A stretch of DNA of 41,887 bases from positions 1 through 41,887 of the forward strand of contig WASQ01000026.1 of assembly GCA_009712185.1 (NCBI GenBank), read 5' to 3'. The DNA comes from Telmatospirillum sp. Its GTDB lineage: Bacteria; Pseudomonadota; Alphaproteobacteria; Rhodospirillales; Magnetospirillaceae. The notes beneath the pieces are model-generated. The model did no database searches. It was given only the letters and a program-made list of their open reading frames with translations, and was not told the DNA's origin. The number at the start of each line of letters is the position of its first letter. Positions within the stretch are counted from its first letter, which is position 1. The position numbers were made by a program, and so were the translations under genes. Shown piece by piece: positions 8,003 through 15,614 of the stretch.

Positions 8003-9064
8003 TTGAAGAAATATTCAAATTGTATCGAACGTGCGTGCCACGGCATTAAGGGGGCCGTGGTCATCGGTCTGGTGATGGGCGTGGTTTCGTCCGGCTCATC
8101 CTATGCAGCGGAAGCAACGGTTGAGGCGACTCCTTACGGGGGCAACGACGTGGGGGCGGGCCTAGTGCCCCCTCCGGGGTTATATGCGGCGACCGGCTTT
8201 CTTTACTTTACCGGGCGAAGCTATCTACCTGATACGTGGGGCAAGGCGACAAATACTCATATATCATTAAATTCGGCGATACCTTTTGGGGCCATCGAAT
8301 ATTCTTATCCATTCCAAATTTTTGGAGGTCAGGTCGCGTCACTGCTGCAGGTGCCTGTGGAACACGGAAGAATCCATGTTCAGCAATCCGGTGGCGCGGG
8401 TTACGACCAGCATGATGATTCGATCGGTGACATATATATGGATGCATTTTACTGGTCGAAAAATCTCGGAGCTCCGGGATATCGGATGACAGATGAGAAT
8501 ATAGCTCTTACTCCTTGGCCTATGTTTCCTCTTGGATTCAATATTGCTACTGGTCTTGCTTTAAAAGCGCCAACTGGTCATTATAATTCCGCAAAATATT
8601 ATAATAACGGCAGCAATATATGGGTATTTTCGCCAAATATTGGTATGACGTATCTGTCTCCTCCCGATCCTCTTGGTGGTCCTTTTGAGGTGAGCGCCCG
8701 GGCGTATTATAGTTTTCCTTTAAAGAACAGTGAAACTCAGTGGCAGAGTGGGCAGGTCCTGGATATTGATTTCGCCGTTGGTCAATATATCACTCCATTG
8801 CTTGAGCTTGCCATTGCCGGATCGTGGGAGAAGCAAACCACGAGTGACAGTCATGAATCTATCATGGCGCCAAATGGGGTGCGGTATCCGGAGGATTTGC
8901 CGGCGGGGAACAGATTCGGTCAGGTTCTTCTTGGGCCGGTCATGAATATCAACCTTCCAAATAATTATGGTTCCATAAAATTGAAATATCAAACCGGGGT
9001 ATATGAACGTAATCATTTCAACGGTCAAGAGTTTGTTCTCAGCTACGGCTTGAAGTTTTTCTAG
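8003..9064 (+). CDS. Outer-membrane channel of the phenol-degradation (SphA/MetA) type
   Basis: This is a 353-residue predicted beta-barrel resembling the Phenol_MetA_deg/SphA family, proteins often encoded with aromatic or hydrocarbon catabolic genes and presumed to admit hydrophobic substrates. The TTG at 8003 is chosen because GAGGGGGA lies six bases upstream and because it gives a standard signal peptide: a basic start, a hydrophobic core at about 17-30 and cleavage after Ala-Ala near 36. An in-frame ATG at 7943 would add 20 residues without a ribosome site. The mature part alternates aromatic and polar strands and ends in Lys-Phe-Phe, the usual C-terminal aromatic of outer-membrane proteins. 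Codon use is AT-rich. It lies between the LysR gene and two flavoenzyme genes, which suggests uptake of their substrate. Confidence 0.75.
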   Translation: MKKYSNCIERACHGIKGAVVIGLVMGVVSSGSSYAAEATVEATPYGGNDVGAGLVPPPGLYAATGFLYFTGRSYLPDTWGKATNTHISLNSAIPFGAIEYSYPFQIFGGQVASLLQVPVEHGRIHVQQSGGAGYDQHDDSIGDIYMDAFYWSKNLGAPGYRMTDENIALTPWPMFPLGFNIATGLALKAPTGHYNSAKYYNNGSNIWVFSPNIGMTYLSPPDPLGGPFEVSARAYYSFPLKNSETQWQSGQVLDIDFAVGQYITPLLELAIAGSWEKQTTSDSHESIMAPNGVRYPEDLPAGNRFGQVLLGPVMNINLPNNYGSIKLKYQTGVYERNHFNGQEFVLSYGLKFF

Positions 9065-9072
9065 AGCGCGAT

Positions 9073-9110
9073 GACATTAAATGGACGCAGTCTTGCGTCC
9101 ATTTAATGTC
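9073..9110 (+). terminator. Strong 16-bp hairpin after the channel gene
   Basis: GACATTAAATGGACGC (9073-9088) pairs perfectly with GCGTCCATTTAATGTC (9095-9110) across the loop AGTCTT, eight bases after the stop codon. There is no T run. It most likely terminates or protects the channel mRNA. Repeat copy C begins only two bases later. Confidence 0.7.
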
Positions 9111-9111
9111 T

Positions 9112-9266
9112 GATACCAGTCTGTGCTGATTGAAACCGATCAGCGCAGCCCTCAATCGGCCCTGAGCCAAGTTTCTCCGAAACCCTTGGCTTCGCGCCAA
9201 CGATGGCGCGGGCCCTCATCGGGCCAGTCAACCGGCGATGAATAATCCTCATCGCCGGTTGATCAT
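9112..9266 (+). repeat. Dispersed hairpin repeat, copy C
   Basis: This full-length 155-bp copy starts GATACCAGTCTGTGCTGATT and shares its first two hairpins with copies D and E. In the middle it carries the variant CTTCGCGCCAACGATGGCGC, like copy B, instead of GCTCGCTATCCACTCGCG. The right terminus is altered to TTGATCAT. Several arms carry mismatches, so it looks older than D or E. Confidence 0.85.
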
Positions 9267-9382
9267 GAATTGAATCCATTTCCCCAGTCGTTCGTCAGCA
9301 ACGGCCGTGCCTTTCCGGCGGAAAGGGCTTCCATACCATCGTCGTTAACGACGTTCCCCCATCATGAGGACAGGCGGCGATT

Positions 9383-9537
9383 GATACCAGCCTGTGCTGA
9401 TCGGTTCCGATCAGCACAGCCCTCAGGCGGCCCAAGCGGTTTTCTCCGAAACCCTTGGGCCATTGCTCGCTATCCACTCGCGGGCCCGGGGTGGGCCGGC
9501 CAACCGGCGATGAGCAATCCTCAGCGCCGGTTGGTAT
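9383..9537 (+). repeat. Dispersed hairpin repeat, copy D (best preserved)
   Basis: This complete 155-bp copy is bounded by GATACCA and TGGTAT. Hairpin 1 is TGTGCTGATCGG (9393-9404) / CCGATCAGCACA (9407-9418). Hairpin 2 pairs GGCCCAAG (9429-9436) and GGTTT (9438-9442) with AAACC (9449-9453) and CTTGGGCC (9454-9461). Hairpin 3 is AACCGGCG (9502-9509) / CGCCGGTT (9525-9532), with inner TGAG / CTCA. It encodes nothing and is probably a non-autonomous palindromic element. It lies free in the intergenic region. Confidence 0.88.
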
Positions 9538-9778
9538 GAGGCTGACCCCTGATCGCGCCTGTGGTGAAAATAGGCGGCCCCCCATCGGCCGGGCGTTCCC
9601 TGACCGGCGGGGCGAATTCTCTCATGTTCATGTCATCACCACCGGTCGGTATCAGGCCTCCAGCCGCCTGAACCGCTGATACAGGCGCATGATCGCCGCT
9701 CTTTGTCATGGACGCCGGATGCCAATCCGTTTCCCTTTTGTCCGGAGGGGAGGGGCGTCATATGTGAGTATTCGCATT
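9538..9778. other. Intergenic DNA with a possible repeat remnant
   Basis: No gene is recognised here. CGGTCGGTATCAGG around 9643-9656 resembles the right terminus of the dispersed repeat (CGGTTGGTATCAGG in copy A), so a decayed sixth copy may be present. The rest shows no clear structure. Confidence 0.35.
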
Positions 9779-9823
9779 AATAAATAAAATCAATAAATCA
9801 TTAAAATAATCAATATTTCTCTT
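9779..9823. promoter_or_regulatory. AT-rich 45-bp element, copy 2 (candidate LysR operator)
   Basis: This is the second copy of the element at 7506-7550, 38/45 identical, ending in the same ATATTTCTCTT block. It begins 185 bp upstream of the flavoprotein start at 9964. It links that gene to the LysR regulator encoded at 6596-7486. Confidence 0.65.
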
Positions 9824-9963
9824 TTACCCGTCGCTCCGACTACCGTGATTCTTGTGAATTGAGGGGAGCTGCCCGCAATGCCGGACTGTGGGTGCCGGGT
9901 GGGCTTCGTGTCCCCTTGACGATGCGACATGCTCGTAATTTTTAAGAAAGGGAGGCGAACAGC

Positions 9964-11301
9964 ATGAAGAAGGTCATAGTTGTCGGAGGTGGTTCTTCAG
10001 GATTGTCGGCCGCCTATACGTTGAAAAAGAATGGCTATGACGTGACGTTGTTCGACCGGGATAAGAAACCTGGCGGACGGCTTAAGATGTATCAGAAGGA
10101 CGGATTTTCGATCAATATCGCCACACAACTGTTCGTTCCGTCGTATGCGATGGCGCACAAACTTGCCGGTGATCTTGGTATATCTGACCAGTTCATGACC
10201 GTTGATATGAGCCTGATGAGGGTCTATTACGAAAATGGATGGGTTAACTCCAAGCCCAATCCAAATGATCCCGCCGAATTGGCAAAAGCCGGTGCCTATG
10301 CTCAAAATATGGGGCCGAATTTGCCCAAATTATTCGAGTGGGTTTCCAGCGTATCGCAGAATATGTACGAAGGAAGTTCCGACTGGCTGGCGGATCTGGA
10401 TGGCGATGACAGCGGCAACTTCGGGGACTACGTCCGAACTCATTTCGGAGAAGAGGTTCTCGAATGTTTCGTTCAGCCGATCGTCGCCACGCTTGCACAG
10501 GACGACCCCGGCAAGTTCGGCGTTGCTTATGGCGTGATGCTCCTGAAATCGGTGATGGGGGGCACCTGCGAAGTTTTGAAGTACGGTGTCGGCGATCTGG
10601 CCACTCAGATGATCAAATATCTGGGGGATTCGATCGTGGCGAACTCCCCGGTGACGGAGATCAAGGTTGTCAACGGCCGCGCCACCGGCGTCGTGGTGAA
10701 CGGTGTGCTTTATGAAGCGGATGCCGTGATTTGTGCCACCCAGGGCAACAAGGTTCTCGGTCTGATTCCGGGGCTCAGTGACGCGCAGAAACAGGCAATC
10801 TCGAAAGTCACTTACTGTGGCTGCATGCACTCGATGCTGTTTTACGACAAGGTCCTGTCCGATGAAATGATGGGAGGCATGATCCCGGGCAGGACCGGCG
10901 CGCCGTTCTGTGGCCTGTTGTTTAATTCCCGATTTGGAAGCGCCGCGCTGCCTCCGGGGAAAGAATGTGTCTCCCTGTTCTACTATGGTTCCGGGCGGGA
11001 CAAATATTGGAATTCAAGCCAGGAAGAAATCGCGCAGGTATCCGCTACCGAGTTCCGGAAGTTCTTCCCATCCCTGCCAAAAGATTTCCTGTTTGCCCAT
11101 ACGGAAAAGATCGAGGATGCCATTTATACGATGGAGGCTGGTTCGGCTACCGCTATGCGGAAGCTCCGGGAACAACACTATCAGGATGTGAAGGGATTAT
11201 ATCTTGCCGGTGAATATCTGTATACCGGTTCGGTTGAAAGTGCTCTGAATTCTGGTTGCCGGGCTGCCGAATTCGTCATGGAACGACGGGAAGAAATATA
11301 G
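9964..11301 (+). CDS. FAD-dependent amine-oxidase/phytoene-desaturase-like oxidoreductase
   Basis: This 445-residue flavoprotein belongs to the NAD(P)/FAD-binding amino-oxidase superfamily. The dinucleotide fold is at the N-terminus (VVGGGSSGLSAAY, Gly8-9-10 and Gly13), followed by an acidic residue and PGGRL near 38. The C-terminal FAD contact is GLYLAGEYLYTGSVESAL. The length and PGGR motif fit protoporphyrinogen-oxidase/carotenoid-desaturase relatives, but the substrate is not deducible. The start has GGGAGG eight bases upstream. There is no signal peptide, so it acts in the cytoplasm. A copy of the putative LysR element precedes it. A second, unrelated FAD enzyme follows 378 bp downstream on the same strand. 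Confidence 0.82.
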   Translation: MKKVIVVGGGSSGLSAAYTLKKNGYDVTLFDRDKKPGGRLKMYQKDGFSINIATQLFVPSYAMAHKLAGDLGISDQFMTVDMSLMRVYYENGWVNSKPNPNDPAELAKAGAYAQNMGPNLPKLFEWVSSVSQNMYEGSSDWLADLDGDDSGNFGDYVRTHFGEEVLECFVQPIVATLAQDDPGKFGVAYGVMLLKSVMGGTCEVLKYGVGDLATQMIKYLGDSIVANSPVTEIKVVNGRATGVVVNGVLYEADAVICATQGNKVLGLIPGLSDAQKQAISKVTYCGCMHSMLFYDKVLSDEMMGGMIPGRTGAPFCGLLFNSRFGSAALPPGKECVSLFYYGSGRDKYWNSSQEEIAQVSATEFRKFFPSLPKDFLFAHTEKIEDAIYTMEAGSATAMRKLREQHYQDVKGLYLAGEYLYTGSVESALNSGCRAAEFVMERREEI

Positions 11302-11679
11302 AATAAATATCGTCACCATTTTCATGACAGTATCGTCGAGACATGTGATTTCTCTCGACGCTATTTGTTAATTCTTGGAAGATTTCATGCAGAGGTCATG
11401 CTCCGTATAGGCGCTCCGCCACTGAGTGTTCGATGATTTTCCAAGTAATGATGCGGTTAAACGATCCTGGTGGATGGAATCCGACGCTGGGTTTCCTGAC
11501 GAGTGGGACGGGCATCTTGCCCGCCTCCACCGCCGGAGGCGGTGGTAAAGCCTGCTTTCCGGCTTTGCCGGAAGACAGAAGGCGCGCCCGCCCCATTCAA
11601 GGCCCACCCCATTCAAGGATTGGGGGACTCTGTCGTCTGATTTTTCCACGGGAAACCCGGGATTGAATAGGATACTGCG
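11302..11679. other. Spacer between two flavoprotein genes
   Basis: The first 200 bases show nothing clear. The second half contains three adjacent short hairpins (separate entry) and a direct repeat of CCCCATTCAAGG at 11591-11602 and 11607-11618. No protein is supported here. Confidence 0.5.
11509..11573. repeat. Cluster of three tight hairpins (REP-like)
   Basis: Three perfect stem-loops follow one another in 65 bp: CGGGCA/TGCCCG (11509-11523), CCACCGCC/GGCGGTGG (11527-11545) and TTCCGGC/GCCGGAA (11557-11573), each with a loop of 3-4 nt. They differ in sequence from the 155-bp repeat. Their position suggests a transcription attenuator, a REP/RAYT-type element or an mRNA stabiliser between two co-oriented genes. 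Confidence 0.65.
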
Positions 11680-13383
11680 GTGGAAAATAAACAGAAGTCG
11701 ATTGAAGGCTCCAGCGGCCCTTGGTATGGCGCGGAGCCGGAGATTCCGGAATCGGCTCCCATGGAGACCGTCAACACTGAAATACTCATCATCGGAGGGG
11801 GAACGGGAGGCATGACGGCCGCGATCTTCGCGGGAAGGATGGGGGCGAAAACGCTTGTTATCGAAAAGAACGCGACCGTCGGTTACTACAAGACATATAA
11901 CGGCGTCATCGACTCCCGGGCTCAGCGAGAGGCCGGGGTCAAAGGAAAGATCGACAAGGAAGACCTTGTTCAGGAACTGTTGCATTATCCGGCCCAATAC
12001 GATGATGTCGACAGGAGGCTGATCGAGAACGCCAATCCCGTCGACGAGAAGCTGATCCGTTTGTGGGTGGAAGAGAGTGGCGTGGCTATCGACATCCTCG
12101 CTGACGAACTGTCTGAGTATGGTATCCGGCATGTGGCGGAAACCGACGTCGGCGACGGCCATCACGGCAAATTCAAGATCTTTCCAACTCATACCAAATT
12201 CATCGTACCGCTTCTCAAGGGGGGGCCGAAGGGGCATGTCCACGGCGGGGTCGGGGTCATCGAGCCCTGGCTGGTGAAAAAGGCCAAAAGCTTCGGAGTC
12301 GAATTCCGATTCAACACGCCGCTTGTGAAATTTGTTAAGCGAAACAACAAAGTCATCGGAGCGATCGCCAGAAAAAAGAATGGAGATTATATTCGGATCG
12401 AGGCGAGCCGTGGTGTTCTTCTTTGCACCGGTGGTTATTCAGATGACCATGAATTGTTCGCAAAACTTAATCCACAAGCCGCCGCGGTGACCAGTTTATA
12501 TTACGGGCAAAAAGGGAATACGGGGGATGGCCTCAAGGCTGCCATTTGGGCGGGGGGCGAGAAGGCCCGTTATGGAACCGCCGGTCTTTTCGATCGCGGT
12601 ATGGTGAAGCCGGGCGGGAAGGCCGGTCCGCCGTTCCGGCGTCTTGGTCCGACCTTGGGGCCGCTCGACGCCTTTCACATGGGAAGCCAGCCTTTCTTGA
12701 AGGTCAATATGGATGGAAAGCGCTTCTTGAACGAAGCGGTTCCCTATGACGTCATCATTTACCCGTTACAGTACGAAAAGAACCATGTCTGTAACGTCAT
12801 CTGGGATTCAAAATATTGGAAAAATATTGAAAGCTTCCGCCTCGTCGGATGCTGCCGGCAGATTCCCAGTCCGACCAAACCCCGGACCTATGAGGGTATC
12901 GGAAAGACGATCAATCGTGTGCTCCTCGCGAGGGGGGCGATGACCGGATACATCCAGAAAGCGGATACGATTGAGGGGTTGGCCAGGAAGCTCAGGCTGC
13001 CCGTCGCTCAATTCAAGGCCACCGTCGATCGATACAATAAAATGGCGAAAGCCGGTGTGGACGAGGATTTCGGCAAGCCGGCCAAGGACCTCATCGCCTT
13101 GGATAATCCACCGTTCTATGGTGTCACCAATGCGGGTTGGATGATGCACACGACAGATGGCTTGCGCATAAATGAGGATATGCAGGTCCTGGATAAGGAA
13201 GGGGGGGTGATCGGAGGACTTTACGCGACCGGTGACGTGGCGGGCGGGTTCTTCGGAACGAACTATTATCCGGAACTGATTGTTGGAGTAGCCTCCGGCA
13301 AAACGATCACCTTCGCAAGGCATGCCGTCCTGCATATGATGCGGGGAACCGATACCGTCCCCGCGGGTTCCTGGGGCTTTTGA
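11680..13383 (+). CDS. Fumarate-reductase-type FAD oxidoreductase (FAD_binding_2)
   Basis: This 567-residue flavoprotein is related to fumarate reductase, urocanate reductase and 3-ketosteroid dehydrogenase flavoproteins. The FAD fold is IIGGGTGGMTAA at about residues 36-47, then VIEKNATVGG-like VIEKNATVGY; GVLLCTGGYSDD and the C-terminal GGLYATGDVAGGFFG complete the FAD site. It lacks a Tat signal, a haem domain and an FMN_bind domain, so its electron donor is unclear and it should be cytoplasmic. The start is GTG at 11680 with AGGA seven bases upstream; the first 30 residues are a polar extension. This is one of several flavoproteins downstream of the LysR gene. Saturation or desaturation of a C=C bond next to a carbonyl is the family's usual chemistry; the actual substrate is unknown. 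Confidence 0.83.
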   Translation: MENKQKSIEGSSGPWYGAEPEIPESAPMETVNTEILIIGGGTGGMTAAIFAGRMGAKTLVIEKNATVGYYKTYNGVIDSRAQREAGVKGKIDKEDLVQELLHYPAQYDDVDRRLIENANPVDEKLIRLWVEESGVAIDILADELSEYGIRHVAETDVGDGHHGKFKIFPTHTKFIVPLLKGGPKGHVHGGVGVIEPWLVKKAKSFGVEFRFNTPLVKFVKRNNKVIGAIARKKNGDYIRIEASRGVLLCTGGYSDDHELFAKLNPQAAAVTSLYYGQKGNTGDGLKAAIWAGGEKARYGTAGLFDRGMVKPGGKAGPPFRRLGPTLGPLDAFHMGSQPFLKVNMDGKRFLNEAVPYDVIIYPLQYEKNHVCNVIWDSKYWKNIESFRLVGCCRQIPSPTKPRTYEGIGKTINRVLLARGAMTGYIQKADTIEGLARKLRLPVAQFKATVDRYNKMAKAGVDEDFGKPAKDLIALDNPPFYGVTNAGWMMHTTDGLRINEDMQVLDKEGGVIGGLYATGDVAGGFFGTNYYPELIVGVASGKTITFARHAVLHMMRGTDTVPAGSWGF

Positions 13384-13427
13384 CGGATTGTCAGCCGGTT
13401 TCGCCCGGAATACCGAGCGTCAGATCT

Positions 13428-13582
13428 GATACCAGCCTGTGCTGATCAGTTCCGATCAGCACAGCCCTCAGGCGGCCCAAGCGGCTTTCTCCGAAACCCT
13501 TGGGCCATCACTCGCTATCCACTCGCGGGCCCGGGGTGAGCCAGCCAACCGGCGATGAGTCAGCCTCATCGCCGGTTGGTAT
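13428..13582 (+). repeat. Dispersed hairpin repeat, copy E
   Basis: This complete 155-bp copy, nearly identical to copy D in all three hairpins, runs from GATACCAG to TTGGTAT. It fills the gap between the converging flavoprotein genes. Its last base (13582) is also the last base of the TAA stop codon of the minus-strand CrtI-like gene, so the repeat abuts the coding end exactly, as copy A does for the LysR gene. Confidence 0.88.
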
Positions 13583-15267
13583 TACAACGGACAGTCGGTC
13601 TCCCGTGCGATTCTGCCCATCAACCGGACGAAGCCGAAGGGCCCCATCGCGGCCCCGGCGGCGGCGGCCCCGGCAAAAGCCGCTCCCGCGACCCCTGGAA
13701 CGAAGGCGTCCGCGCCGGTCAACAGCAGGCCGGGAATGGCTGTTCTCACACCCAGCAGGCCAAGCGCCCTGTAACGCTCCACGGTTCCGGTGAGGCCATA
13801 GATGGCCCCACGCGGACTGGCGATGAAATGCCCGACGCTGAGCGGCGTCGAGACTTCCCGATAGGAGATCATCCCGGCAAACCCTGGATACCGGGCCTCG
13901 ATTCTGGCAATCAGCGCATCGGCCAGACGGTCCTTGAGCGCCTCATAATCGCGCCCTCGCCGCCGCCAGGGCCGGTCATGCCAGGGGGCAAAGACGTCGG
14001 CGGACAAAAAGGAGACGATTTCGGCGGTGTGCCGTTTCCTTTCGCCGGACCGGAGGGTGGGAAAGGACAGGAACACCACTGTCGGCGCCGACGGACAGGT
14101 CCGGTCGGGCTGTCGCAGGATCGCATCGTGATCGAAGCTGTCGAAGAGCCACACATTGCCTCCGGTGAAGCCAAGGTCGCGCGGAGACCCGTTGAGGCCG
14201 AGATAGACCGACAGGCCGCTGCACGGTTCGATGAACGGAGCCAGCCGGTCCGCCATCCGCGCCCCCGCCTCCGGCGCCAGCAGGTGGCGGTAGGTGTTCT
14301 CCGCGCCCGCGTCGGAGATCACCAACGGAGCCGGGATGGCGACCCGCCGATCCTGTCCCGCGATGCGGGTGACGGCATCGATGCCGGCGACCCGGCCTTT
14401 CTCCAGACGGATCTGTGTCACCCGGTGACGGCGCAGGATCCGGCCGCCGGCGTTGCCGATCACGGTCAGGGCCCCCTTCGCGAGAGCCGATCCCCCGCCG
14501 CGCGGGTACCAGGCTCCATCCAGATAGTGGGCGACGACCGCCGCATGCAATGGAAAGGCGCTTCGGGAGGGGGGGACGCCATAGTCTCCCCAGATCGAGG
14601 CCAGGAGCCCCCGTAACCGCGGATTGCAGAATCGTCGCGCCAGATAGTCTCCCGTGCTTTCTGTCCGGGTCCAGTCGGGCAGGACGCCCAGTCCGCGCAG
14701 AAGCCCGCGTACCGGGGGCGGCAGGCGCGGTTCCAGGAGCGCCGAGCCGACGCTGCGGGCGACCGTCCGGACGTCCGAGAAATAGGCGTCGATTGCGGCT
14801 ACGTCTTCCGGAAACAGCGCCTTCAGCCGTGTCGTCAATCCGGTTTCCCCACCGCCTGAGGCGAACTCCAGATCCGGATAAAGAAACAGGTCCGCCGGTT
14901 CCGGCAGGCGCAGCCAGTCGACCGAATGGCCCGTGATGGCATCCATCAGGCGGCGGGGCCACCGGCCCTCGGCCATTTCGCCGACATAGTGGACACCCGC
15001 GTCCCATTCCCATCCGCCGGGCCGGCGGAATGTCTGGGTCAGGCCGCCGACCGTGCTGTGCTGCTCCACAAGGCAGACGCGCCGCCCGCCAAAACGCGCC
15101 AGCAGTGCCGCGGCCGCCAGTCCCCCGATGCCGGAGCCGACGACCGCCACATCATAGCTGTCGATGCCGTCGGTCAATCGCGGGAGTGTCCGGGCGGACG
15201 GCCGCCGCCCCGGCCCGGGGACACGGCGCCGGCTGCCGTCCTGCCGTCCGGTGCTTGGGGCGTGCAC
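13582..15267 (-). CDS. CrtI/CrtO-like FAD-dependent phytoene-desaturase-family oxidoreductase
   Basis: This 561-residue NAD(P)/FAD oxidoreductase belongs to the phytoene desaturase/carotenoid isomerase/retinol saturase group. The FAD fold DVAVVGSGIGGLAAAALLAR begins near residue 36, followed by VGGLTQTF and GWEWDAGVHYVGEM. The C-terminal GLLLTGADAFVPGVAGAAFAG is the conserved FAD-binding end. GTG at 15267 is chosen because GGAGAGG lies just upstream; it leaves a basic Arg/Pro-rich leader of about 33 residues before the fold. A start at the TTG at 15177 would remove the leader but has no ribosome site. No phytoene synthase or other carotenoid gene is nearby, so a role in pigment synthesis is not supported. 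It converges with the flavoprotein gene at 11680 and is GC-rich, unlike the AT-rich genes at 6596-11301. Confidence 0.82.
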   Translation of the reverse strand: MHAPSTGRQDGSRRRVPGPGRRPSARTLPRLTDGIDSYDVAVVGSGIGGLAAAALLARFGGRRVCLVEQHSTVGGLTQTFRRPGGWEWDAGVHYVGEMAEGRWPRRLMDAITGHSVDWLRLPEPADLFLYPDLEFASGGGETGLTTRLKALFPEDVAAIDAYFSDVRTVARSVGSALLEPRLPPPVRGLLRGLGVLPDWTRTESTGDYLARRFCNPRLRGLLASIWGDYGVPPSRSAFPLHAAVVAHYLDGAWYPRGGGSALAKGALTVIGNAGGRILRRHRVTQIRLEKGRVAGIDAVTRIAGQDRRVAIPAPLVISDAGAENTYRHLLAPEAGARMADRLAPFIEPCSGLSVYLGLNGSPRDLGFTGGNVWLFDSFDHDAILRQPDRTCPSAPTVVFLSFPTLRSGERKRHTAEIVSFLSADVFAPWHDRPWRRRGRDYEALKDRLADALIARIEARYPGFAGMISYREVSTPLSVGHFIASPRGAIYGLTGTVERYRALGLLGVRTAIPGLLLTGADAFVPGVAGAAFAGAAAAGAAMGPFGFVRLMGRIARETDCPL

Positions 15268-15614
15268 CGGTCCTCTCCGGTCAGCGCATATCGGGATAAC
15301 CGCCACACGGTCTGAGCCTTCTCCCCCGATGCAGATCCGAGACCTGTAGATGGACGTGGTCGCCAGCCGAATCCATACCTTCCTCAAGCCACTGACGGTT
15401 TTCCCGATCTTTCTCACCTGGGACCCGCGCTGACCGGAACCGGTCGGCCGCGCAATCACCGGACGGGGGCCATCCGGCTCCCCGGGATTTTCCGGTCCTG
15501 CCGGTCGACGCCGGGAATATCCGGTTAAGATTTATACCATGATAATGTCTCGTCTTTACCGGGATCCAGGGGCTGGTGACAGTGGCGGGGACACCTCTTG
15601 AGGAGATTGCGTTC
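15268..15614. other. Divergent promoter region with several short palindromes
   Basis: This 347-bp stretch separates the CrtI-like gene (minus) from the Rossmann protein gene (plus). It holds GACCGGAACCGGTC near 15433-15446 and other CCGG-rich inverted repeats. An AT-rich patch at 15528-15548 (TTTATACCATGATAAT) is a plausible -10 region for the plus-strand gene. I see no gene here. Confidence 0.4.

Noticed and set aside
9065-9963. Remnant of an insertion sequence with transposase
   Set aside because: The open frames have no transposase motifs; the region is explained by two repeat copies, a hairpin and an operator-like element.
6523-13582. CRISPR array
   Set aside because: The repeats are about 155 bp, irregularly spaced, partly inverted and without short regular spacers or cas genes.
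13582-15267. Carotenoid biosynthesis cluster
   Set aside because: Only a CrtI-like gene is present; no phytoene synthase, cyclase or other crt gene is in the window.
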